DNA from: Adiantum capillus-veneris
Lineage: Eukaryota; Streptophyta; Polypodiopsida; Polypodiales; Pteridaceae
Assembly: GCA_014529385.2 (NCBI GenBank)
Contig: CM043955.1
Span: 135,666,108 to 135,730,107, forward strand
Direction of reading: 5' to 3'
DNA length: 64,000 nucleotides
Shown here: piece after piece, positions 54,908 to 64,000 of the stretch
Layout: the number at the start of each line of letters is the position of its first letter
How positions within the stretch are numbered: position 1 is the first letter of the stretch
Notes under the pieces: generated by a model
The model's database searches: none
What the model was told of the DNA's origin: nothing
What the model saw: only the letters and a program-made list of their open reading frames with translations
Made by a program: the position numbers and the translations under genes

Positions 54908-56791
54908 ATGGAGATCCAATCAATTAATTCACTGATGGAGTTGAAGGCTTTTTTTGTGGCTAGAAAAAACGGACATGGGGAGAGATTATCTTTTATCTTA
55001 GATGATGCCCAAGATTTAAATGTGAATATCTGGTATGGTGAGATCAACTTTGATTCAAAAGAGCACCTGGAAGCATCATTGAGTCTTGTAGGTTTCCTAC
55101 ATGGGTGTAGAAGTTTATGGGGTCTTTCCCCAAAGGCTAAAAAAATTGAAAGGGAGAGACTGAATTCGCATGATGACGTCTCGAGGCTGGTGTGTGATGA
55201 AGGGTTTGATGCTGTATCAATCGAGACCGTCATGAGCATATCAGCTTTTGGTGCTGTCTTACAAAAATTTCCAGACCGTCAGGCTGATGTCCACTACTAT
55301 GCAGGCAACTACCCCTGGTATCTGCACATCTTGGATGGATGTTGTAGAGACATTGCCCTTGAAAAGGGCGTGCATGCTCACAAGGCGGATGTCATGGAGA
55401 TTTCAAAGCTAGAGGAGCATGAAATTATGGGTCTGGTGGATGTTGCAAATCTGCTAGAAGATCAGGAAGATTGAGATACTGTGCTTTTTGCCTTTGCAAA
55501 CCATCATATTGTCAAAGGCATCAGAAACTCTCTTGAAAAGCTGAGAATTACCAATCCATGTCATGACCTCAGGGAGATGGCATGTGCTGACCCTCGGTAT
55601 GCTCTCGACAAGGAAAAAGGGTTTGTTCAACTCACCTTTCATCAAGTCACTAAACATTGTTGGATTCCATGACAAAAGAATATGAACTGGACAACACAGA
55701 GATAGCTCGCCCCTGGGTGGCTTACAATAAGCTTATGCTACGGCAACCAATTGTTAATTTTGTTGAGATTGGTTGGATCTGTGGTGTCCAAAATGGAAGT
55801 ATTTATAGGCGATGGTCTAGCCATAGGTGAACCCAAGGATGAACACTTCTCAAGAACTCCAAAGGTCTGTGTAAGATTGAAGCTTGGCCATGGATTTTTT
55901 TCATACCCAACCGATACAACTTTGGACAAGTGGATGGTATGCTCTTGACAAGGAAAAAGGGTTTGTTCAACTCACCTTTCATCAAGTCATTGTACATTGT
56001 TGCATTCCGTGAGAAAGAATATGAACTGGACAACACAGAGATAGCTCGCCCCTGGGTGGATTACAATAAGCTTATGATACAACAACCAATTGTCAATTTT
56101 TCTAAGATTGGTTGGATCTGTGAATGATTGTGCACAGATGTGGTGTCTAGAATGGAAGTATTTATCGGTGATGGTCTAGCCATAGGTGAACCCAAGGCTG
56201 AACATTTCTCAAGAACTCCAAAGCTTTGCCATGGCTTTTTTTTCATACCCAACCGATATGTGTATCCACCATATGTGTATCCACCAACAGACATCCAAAA
56301 TCCAAGCCTGAGAATATTTGTTTGCTCAAAGGTGGAGTATGCTATGGGACTGTGGCACACACACTACACGTGAGGTCATTCTATGATGCATTGGGACCTC
56401 GCAAGGTGGGGCAAGATGTGCACAATGTCCTGGTCGAGATGACCCAGAGACGGGAGCACAAACATTCCCAGGATCCAGCAGCAAAGTCATTTCCACCCCT
56501 TCCACTTCCATCTGCAAGAGTTTTGAGGATGTCACAAATGTAGTTGAGACTGCTGATACGTGCACAACTTGATAACATTGATTTGGCTAATGGAATGGAT
56601 CCAAAGAAGTATCAGACGATCAATTTACTGGTTGAAGCCTCAAGGCATGCTACTTATTGAATGCTCGCTTTAGTGCATCTTTGGTAGATGCCATCTATGG
56701 TGGTATATACATATTCTGGACACTTTTTGGTGTCTATGCCCTGCTGAAGGGGATGGAAACAATTTTGGGTGCTGCTGAATCTAGTACATAG
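54908..56791 (+). pseudogene. unrecognised decayed protein-coding region with internal duplication
   Basis: The first frame (ATG at 54908) gives about 188 residues, including LSFILDDAQDLNVNIWYGEI and YYAGNYPWYLHILDGC, with no intron signs. After a TGA at 55472 the same frame continues (NHHIVKGIRNSLEKLRI, DKEKGFVQLTFHQV). A 340-bp block (about 55595-55934) is repeated at 55935-56274, giving two copies of MEVFIGDGLAIGEPK. Later pieces read PPYVYPPTDIQNPSLRIFV and KVEYAMGLWHTHYT. The end is a hydrophobic segment (AIYGGIYIFWTLFGVYALL) before TAG at 56789. I do not recognise the family. It could be a retrocopy or an integrated viral-type gene, but nothing proves either. Confidence 0.5.
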
Positions 56792-57875
56792 CATGAAAAT
56801 CTTTGGTTTAGTTATTGAAGATAATCAATATAGGCTAGAATTGGGTGGACTTAGTCGGCAAATCAATTCTTCATTCTGTTGCAAAGAGAAACCAAGATGA
56901 TCTAGATTGATACACATGATACAATCTTCAAGCAGCACAAATTGATACAACTCGTCTTCATAAAAAAATGGAAACAATATTTAGAGCAAATGGAAATTCA
57001 TTAGCCATAAACAATCCAGAGCTTCCTTGCCCCTCCCTTGTTTGACATATCCTGCTGAAAGCTTTGGAGTACTCGCCCAAAGTTCTGCAAAGAGCTACAA
57101 GCCACATCTATTTTTTTGAAGCTGTTTGACTTCTCGAGATGGTTCAGTTCAAAGACGCACGATGACACAATCTTTTTTTGTTGAAGAATCCCAGTATGTA
57201 GCTATGATGATGAACTCGCCTAAAAATTCAAATTTTATTTCACTAGCTTGAGCATCTAAATCATCGTTGGCCTCTCTCTCTCACACACACACACACAACT
57301 TTCTTCTGGCAAAAAAAAACCCAGTCTCGCAAATTCACAACATGGAAATCAGAAAGAATAAACCAACGTAGAGCTCATTTACCTTGAGACGTCGGTGTTG
57401 CTCCTTAGTTGCACTTGTACCATCTGCAAGGCATTATAAAATCCCATGCCAAAAAGAGGACAACTACATTATGCTCAAGAAGTTCTTGGTGTAGGACTCT
57501 CTACGTATGCAAACATGCCGAAGTTGAATAAGGATGCATTTGGCAAGAAGATTTTGGTGTGCAATTTGTCTAGCATGCATCATTGCGGACATGTCGGAGG
57601 TAACAGTCCATTGCTGCTTTTCTCTCCATGTATAATTGCTTGTCCTTTCGACTCTCTGCTAAAACCTGTGATGTGGGATCCTTGATAACATTTAGGCCTG
57701 CAAAATCCCTGATTAGTCATCATGGAAAAGCAGCGCAATTGTTTATTTGGGTCAGGATCGTTTATTGATTTTTCTTTTTTAAACAAGCACCACGTGGTGG
57801 CTTGTGGGTTGAGATTGAGGAAAAAGAACCTTTGGCTCACCAAGTAAAAATAGAACAAAGTTTTTGATTTTTGTG

Positions 57876-57917
<42 letters not shown>

Positions 57918-58500
57918 CACGACAGTTACCATCTTCTCTCGACACAAGGGGCTTTTGACATGTTACCATATAGAAAAAAATATAATTTGCTACATAATTC
58001 ACAAGTTTGAATACACGCAACTAGTAAAAGTGCAAACTAGCAAACTGTGAGACCCTTTCTAGTTGGTCAATCTAGTAAGTTTGTTACTATATGGCAAATG
58101 ATACTACCATATAGTAACTAAGTTGCTAGATCTAACTAGAAACTCTTCACACTTGCTAGTTTGACCTTGGCATGTCAAACTAGTTAACCATCTTGCAAAG
58201 CCAAACTAATAAGTCACCTAGTAAATCTAAACTAGTTAGTGACCTAGCAAATTTAAACTAGTAACACATATAGAAAATCTAAACTAGTAGGATGTATGCT
58301 AAGTCAAATCTTCAAGTGATTTAGGAAATGATTTTATCAACTTAACAAGAGAGGTACATGTAACCAAATATGAAAGTTCAATAAGATAATTTCCTTTTCA
58401 AACACACATAGAAATTTCAAAGATACAAATCTCAATCTTCATTTGCCAACTTCACATCTTTGAGTGACAAAGCTCCTACCTTATCAAAATTGATACAAAC
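56792..58500. other. unassigned DNA with CA tract
   Basis: A CA run lies at 57880-57915 and a short CT/CA stretch at about 57268-57298. Near 58020-58300 the word aactagtaa and variants recur (short degenerate repeat). No coding signal could be supported. Confidence 0.45.
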
Positions 58501-58541
58501 TATGTTTTTCACTAAGAGCCAAGTCATCAAATCCCACACAT

Positions 58542-58914
58542 GGTAAAAGAATTGGTCTCACCTGCCTTCCTCTTGAAGAAGGAATGCGTTTTTTTCAGAG
58601 CAGTATAAGTAGGTTTGACAAGATGATAAATGTCTTCAACATTCTTAGTACCAAGCCATTTCATTAGAGTGGTTTCTTTATCACCTACAGATAACTCTCG
58701 CGCCTACAAAAAAACAACAAAAAGTATAAGTCATCATCTAGTTAAACTCCTTGGTAAAAGAATTGATGTCACCCGCCTTCCTCTTGAAGAAGGAATGCCT
58801 TTTCTTGAGAGCAATATAAGTAGGTTTGACAAGATGATAAATATCTTCAACCTTCTTAGTACCAAGCCATTTCATTAGAATGGCTTCTTTATCACCTATA
58901 GATAACTCTTATGC
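58542..58914 (-). repeat. tandemly duplicated exon (211-bp period)
   Basis: Both copies encode LMKWLGTK-VEDIYHLVKPTY and HSFFKRKAG after a tttgtag acceptor. The copy ending at 58703 is open from its acceptor (ARELSVGDKE). The copy ending at 58914 has TAA at its second codon, where cgcga became cataa. Confidence 0.8.
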
Positions 58915-59627
58915 CTACAAAAAAGCAACAAAAAGTATAAGTCATCATCTAGTTAAACTCTATGTGTATTAGTCAAAGTATGGTGAAAGTAGTAAATATA
59001 ACAAAATACACACCTTTTTTTCTAAAACTGAGATTTCATCAATAATACTCTCTTCTCTTGATCCGCTTGATAGTCCCTAAACATGAAAACAATATATTTT
59101 TAATCCTAGTTACCAAAGATTTCATTTATATAGCTTAACTTAACCAAGTACCTTTTTCTTTTTGTTATCGAAAACCTTTAAAGCTTTCTTCTTTTTTTAA
59201 AGAAGCTCTTGGAGCTTACTCGTAGCCTAAAAACACGACACACAACAACTTATAAAAGAAAGTAAAATCCAATACCGATCAATCTACTCAACACAAATAT
59301 ATTATTAGCACCTTACTTTCTTGCACACTTTTTCTAGAGATTAGATCTACGTTTGAATCGCAAAATTCACTTGAAGTGGTATCTCTCAATTTCTATATAC
59401 CAAAAAATCACAATAATCAAACAACAAAAAAATCATGTTTTATGCATCAAACAACATAACTTCAAACTCAAACCTTGTTCTCTACATGGTTATGATCAAC
59501 ACCATGTGAACTCTCATAAGATTTTTTTTCTTCCAAAGCAACCCCAAAGCTCACATCTGTTATAAATCTTTGATACTCCTAAATAAAAACTATTCATAAT
59601 TTAAGTGAAACATAAATGTCTAATCTT

Positions 59628-59630
<3 letters not shown>

Positions 59631-59721
<91 letters not shown>
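59631..59721. repeat. (TA)n(GA)n compound microsatellite
   Basis: TA runs from 59631 to 59680 and GA from 59681 to 59721. It lies in an intron between the exons at 59474-59578 and 59737-59805. Confidence 0.97.
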
Positions 59722-59724
<3 letters not shown>

Positions 59725-61084
59725 TTGTGAACATACCTCATAAGCATCATTTTCTTCATCATTATTTTGCCAAGGATTTTTTGGAATATATACTTGTACA
59801 TCTTCCTAAGCTTTCATAAACAAACCATAAACAAATCATAAACATTTAACTTTAACAACACACATTAAGAAGCTCAAGATGAATGGTGTGTAGTAACCAA
59901 TGACACACATTAGCTGGTGCCTCCTTTTCCATCTTGTTTTCAGCTACCACAATAGTATCCATGTCAGTAAGCTTTGACAAAGGTTTGTCATCATGAGCAT
60001 TCTCTACCTATCGAAAATAAAATGTAAATGAAACAAAGCATCAAATAAGCCACTAAGTATTCATGCTAACTATCTTACCATTTTGTTAGGAGAATCATCT
60101 TTATCCAAGTCATTGGGTTTTGCATGTTGCATCCCAACATCCTTATCATGTAAATCCTTAATTATGGCCTATATTTGCATTAAAAATATATTTTAAGTAT
60201 AAAACACACAAAAAAACCTTATTCATGCATTAAATAGCCATACAGTAGATCCACTTGAGTAAGACGTTGCTTGGTGGGCCTTTCATTTGGTATATTTGCG
60301 CTTAGCAACAAGAGACTTGATACACCATAAATAAATATCCTCCTCCTTCCAAGGATAAGAAGATCCATTTATAACAATGTCTTTCAGTTTGCCTATGTTG
60401 TCTCCAACGATGCTCATAACTTGATTCTTTCATTCAAGATTGTTTCGAAGGTCACCACTAGAGTCAGCTTTTGCAAACCATTTTCCCACCTCCCTGTAGT
60501 TAGAGTATAACACTCTATATTGATCCGGATGATGCTTCAAAAGAAAGTTTCTACCATAAAGCTTCTCTGCATCTCTATGTATGGAGGTGGAGGTCTAAAT
60601 ACCTAATCCACTACAAGAGGTCATGTAGAATTCGGCGCAGGTACCGACGAAATAGCGCTAAATTTTAAACTAAAAAGCACTGAAATAAGGTTCGAAAGAG
60701 ACCTGGTATCGTAGTGTTGGTATAACTATCGGTGTGACAGGCATTTGAATAGGCCTATAAACAAGCGTCAAAATAATCAACAGAATAAGCACCGGTATTA
60801 ATATATTGAATTCCGAGCCCTATTCCGTGACCCCTACCGACGGTCATACCGTAACTTGTACCAACGACCAAAACCTGCAATTTGTTTTTGGGCAGAGAGG
60901 GCTGGGAACTAATGCTGCATGTATTGCAGCAAAAGAAAATAGCCCTCTCTACCCAAAGGAAGAGTGCACAAGCAACCACACTCCACCTACAAGCTGACGC
61001 TAAAGAGCGAGTGTATGGAAATTAGCAAAATTGTAAGAATAACATAACTTGTTAACATGATTAAAACATGAGTCAAAAACTGTA

Positions 61085-61680
61085 AAACCATAACCATAAC
61101 CTGTGTGCCATACCATAACCATTACCATTACCATAACTTGCTTGTTATACGATAACCATAACCATAACCATAACCATAACCATAACCATAACCATAACCA
61201 TAACCATAACCATAACCATAACCATCACACGATTGCTATACCATCATAGCAAAACCATAACCATCACCTGAACCAAGACCATAACCATAACCTTGCACAA
61301 CCATAACCATAACCATAACCATAACCATAACCATAACCATAACCATAGCAAAACCATAACCATAGCACTATTGCTATACCATTATAGCAAAACCATAACT
61401 ATCACCTGAACCAAAACCAAAACCATAACCTTGCACAACCATAACCATAACCATAACCATAACCATAACCATAACCATAACCATAACCATAACCATAACC
61501 ATAACCATAACCTTGCACAACCATAACCCTTGCAAAACCATAACCATAACCATAACCATAACCATAACCATAACCAAAACCAAAACCAAAACCAAAACCA
61601 TAACCATAACCATAAACCATAAACATAAGTTGACTGTCCAACCTTAACCATACCATAAACATAACCATAAACCATAAACC
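61085..61680. repeat. hexanucleotide array (CCATAA)n
   Basis: About 600 bp of accata/ccataa units (ttatgg on the other strand) are interrupted by short variants such as ccaaaa and by a repeated spacer like ccttgcacaaccataa and ctatac-catcatagcaaaa. A higher-order pattern is visible, with blocks of hexamers separated by the same spacers three times. Val-Met ORFs read through it are artefacts. Confidence 0.95.
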
Positions 61681-61849
61681 ATAAACATAAGTACTACAAA
61701 ACTGTACATATGCAAGAGGTCACTGAGTGAGAAGCCTCATGGTAATACCTCCCAATCGACGTCCTCGCCCTCCTCCTGCAGGCTGGGTCAAAAGGGCCAC
61801 AAGTCCATGCTTGTATCCATACTTCTCCTCTTGGCGTATCGAAAGGCGC

Positions 61850-62868
61850 TTCATGGCAACTTCCTGCAAAATTATGGTTTAATCATTAGATAAATCTTCA
61901 AATAACATATATACTATCAATAATTTAAAGCATACGTATAATACTTACAAACTCATGTCGAAGCGTATCGTAGCCTCCACTCCCAAGATGTGATGCTCCA
62001 ACAGACTCCAAACGTGCTCCAACAGACTCCAAACGTGCTCTGGCTGCATCTCTCTACTGGTGAAATCTATTGGGATTGTCTTGTGTCTCTCATGCAATCC
62101 CAATCCACTCCTCTGCGTCCAACTATGCTGGCTTGGGATCACCATCGTTGAATCTTTCTTTGGCCTCTGACCGACGGTGTGACATTGTGGACCTCGCCAT
62201 GCTCAAAATCCAAGTGTTCGAGACCTGGTCGTACCCCTGTGCCGGCCTGTACTCTCTCTGAATGGCATCGACAATGTAATTATTTCTCTCAAGATCGATA
62301 TTTTCCCAAATCTCCATCACAGTATGACCAAACTAAATCGTACAGAGTTGTCAAATCCTCTGTCGCATTTTCTTTCCCACCCTATCTGCCACAACAGCCC
62401 CATCCCTGCTCCTGTACACCTTGCTAGGATCATGCTCGTGTGATCCCCAAGGTGTACGTGGTGTGCCCATCGGTGAACTATCTACTGAAGAGAGTGGTGG
62501 GTGCTCTCTCGGTGGTGTGGACGCATCGGTAGAACCGCTACCACAACAACCACCGCCTCGAGAATGAGGCAACGTCGTCTTAAGGATGAACCACCCGTTG
62601 GTGTAGAGGAAACACGAGTCCTAGGCATAGGGGACACACTAGACTGAGGTGTGGGGCTGCTCGGTGAGGGGACCACACTAGTCCCGAGCGTAGGGTCGGC
62701 CGTAGTAGGTCTAGAGGTACTTGCACCTGCACCCCAAAGGTGTTGTGCCATGGCGATCTGCTCAGGAGGGAACTGAGACAAAAACGAGCCCATCTGCTCG
62801 GGTGACATGCCGACTGGAGTGACTGGAAAATTAAAACTAGGAGAGTAGGGCTCATTGTCATCGGCCAT
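61850..62868 (-). pseudogene. Transposase_24-like ORF (CACTA second protein)
   Basis: It starts MADDNEPYSPSFNFPVTPVG at 62868, followed by a Ser/Thr/Pro-rich region. In shifted frames come ADRVGKKMRQRI, VMEIWENIDLERNNYIVDAI and REYRPAQGYDQVSNTW, then an AWLDAEEW-ETQDNPNRF block, which resembles the KW...NKxNR ending of plant Transposase_24 (PF03004) proteins. At least two frame changes may be real introns or decay. Confidence 0.5.
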
Positions 62869-63110
62869 GGCTAATCATACACAAAAAAAACCCACAAAAT
62901 ACGTTAGTTTATGTAAGAAATGCTTAATCAATACAAACAACAAATCAACAGAACTGCTACACAAATGAAACGAATCAATGAAACTGCTACATAAATGACC
63001 AAAATCTAAAGTGTATTGTAGACTAATAAAAAGAGCCATGCAAAAGGTTTCCTAGCAAAAGTCATTAGTTAATCTCTCATCCTCTATGAGATATGATGCA
63101 CCAAAGATGT

Positions 63111-63797
63111 CTATCTCAATCTTACTTTTGCATCTTCTTCATTAAACTCTACTTCTTCGTCGCTCTCCGCATCAGCTTCACTATTTGACACCTCATCTCT
63201 AGGTTCAGACAATTGCTCAATGGTGACATCCACCTCAAAATCTAAACTTAAAGTTGGAGTCGGTCCTGCGCTTTGTTCATGAATCACCTCTTTGAGCTCA
63301 ACATCCAATCCTTCACACACTTACTTGCTACGTGGAGCAACTTGAACAACATAGAGCCAGCAGGGTTTAGACAGATCATTCTCATCATTTTCTATCCATA
63401 GTGGATCGTGTATGAACACAACTTGTTCACCATGCTGCGGAAGTACGAATGTATCCCGCACATCTGTCCACACCTGCATAGAGTTCACTTGAATCAATCC
63501 ACTCTTGTCTTTCCGCACAGTTGCATTAGGGCCGCTGGTAATAACTTTAAACCACTTGACATCAAAGATAAACATATCAAACTTTCTAAAGCTAATCTTC
63601 AAGATGTCTTGGATGTGGCCAAAGTATTCAAGCTGGCCAGTCTCTGTATTCTCATCCCTAGCACTACTCCTACTTTCTTGGATAAAGCTTGCCCTAACAC
63701 CACTGTCAAAAGTTACCCTTTGTTCATCGATCTGTTGCACTCTGAAGTGCTTCCCATGCGACCACAAAGCTCCATATTTGTGATACTGCAGCCACAA
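63111..63797 (-). CDS. TNP2-type transposase C-terminal part (DUF4216)
   Basis: The frame 63797-63321 (158 codons) contains YFGHIQDILKISFRKFDMFI, FDVKWFKV, KDKSGLIQVN and VFIHDPLW, then CWLYVVQVAPRSK. This order (Y-G-x-hydrophobic, FxCxW, G-hydrophobic-VN, VFYVxDP, W-V-V-PR) is that of DUF4216, found at the C-terminal side of CACTA transposases. An acidic tail (63320-63111: DAESDEEVEFNEED) follows across a stop or intron. The catalytic core would be right of the window. Confidence 0.75.
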
Positions 63798-64000
63798 AAT
63801 TGAAACAGACTAAAAGTTATTAAAGCAAATTGATTTTCATGTACAACTCAAAAAGGAAGTTGTGAAATGTACATGCCAATCGCGACCCTTGACATCTCCT
63901 CTTCCTCTTCAGTATAATCAACACTCCACTCCTCTTTGCCTCTGAGAGTGTCGCATCTAACCACCGCCCAGTTGGAAAGTCAGGCAATTTCTGAAGATGG

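Larger units (their letters stand above)
58500..60594 (-). pseudogene. unrecognised spliced gene, exon series on minus strand
   Basis: Six segments have clean acceptor and donor sites and lengths that are multiples of three, all phase 0: 60244-60594, 60079-60168, 59909-60007, 59737-59805, 59474-59578 and 59014-59076. They encode EKLYGRNFLLKHHPDQYRVL, then KDLHDKDVGMQHAKPNDLD, LSKLTDMDTIVVAENKMEK, VQVYIPKNPWQNNDEEN, YQRFITDVSFGVALEEKKSY and GSREESIIDEISVLEKK. A Lys-rich exon (about 59151-59228) and a duplicated exon (58.5-58.9 kb) follow. TGA codons in the first exon and TAA codons in later ones suggest decay, possibly by CpG deamination. The product looks charged and largely disordered. The family is unknown; earlier exons would lie beyond the adjoining CACTA element. 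Confidence 0.5.
60609..64000 (-). mobile_element. CACTA (En/Spm) transposon, 3' part
   Basis: The left end is a typical CACTA terminus, CACTACAAGAGG at 60609, with subterminal words accgacg, taccgacgg and accaacgacc in the next 250 bp. On the minus strand the interior encodes a Transposase_24-like ORF and the DUF4216 end of a TNP2-type transposase. The other terminus and most of the transposase lie beyond 64000, so the 3-bp target duplication cannot be checked. Confidence 0.75.

Noticed and set aside
61374-61675. Met-Val and Trp-Leu repeat ORFs
   Set aside because: They are translations of the hexamer array.
61085-61680. An interstitial telomere
   Set aside because: The unit is TTATGG, not TTTAGGG or TTAGGG.

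Overview
This is a stretch of land-plant nuclear DNA from a large, repeat-laden genome. Evidence for this is a spliced plant gene with introns above 10 kb, tRNA-iMet-primed LTR retrotransposons, a CACTA transposon with a DUF4216 domain, and very long CT/GA microsatellites. A fern or gymnosperm-type genome fits best; the species cannot be fixed from the sequence alone. No bacterial operon, CRISPR array, rRNA or tRNA gene was seen.

Region 1 (1-30167, + strand) is one cellular gene, a DONSON (Downstream neighbor of SON / humpty dumpty) replication-fork protein. I could thread ten exons between 291 and 30167 that keep one open frame through nine GT-AG introns (515 codons including the stop). The N-terminal part lies left of the window. 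Two introns are huge (783-12573 and 13389-27524). They are filled with a non-autonomous LTR element with a coiled-coil ORF, copia and gypsy fragments, two nested MITE-like elements, tandem duplications and many CT/GA tracts. A third intron (28156-29965) holds an intact solo LTR with a perfect target-site duplication.

Region 2 (30168-33345) is the 3' flank of DONSON, with low-complexity and repeat sequence only.

Region 3 (33346-51115) is a Ty3/gypsy chromovirus on the minus strand. It is split inside its gag zinc knuckle by a second, complete, plus-strand chromovirus of a closely related family (38792-47888, TSD AAACA). The solo LTR in the DONSON intron belongs to the family of this younger element. 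Both elements have decayed gag-pol frames. The younger one carries a 238-bp tandem duplication of its chromodomain-coding end.

Region 4 (51116-60594) has a minus-strand LTR remnant, several local tandem duplications, an unrecognised decayed coding region at 54908-56791, and a series of small minus-strand exons of an unrecognised gene (58.5-60.6 kb).

Region 5 (60609-64000) is the 3' part of a minus-strand CACTA (En/Spm) transposon. It has its terminal inverted repeat, a 600-bp hexanucleotide array, a Transposase_24-like ORF and the DUF4216 end of a TNP2-type transposase; the rest lies right of the window.

The most informative results are structural: a complete splice model for a gene expanded by transposons, the dated order of nested insertions, and elements landing very close to splice sites. 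I found no convincing new enzymatic or defence system.
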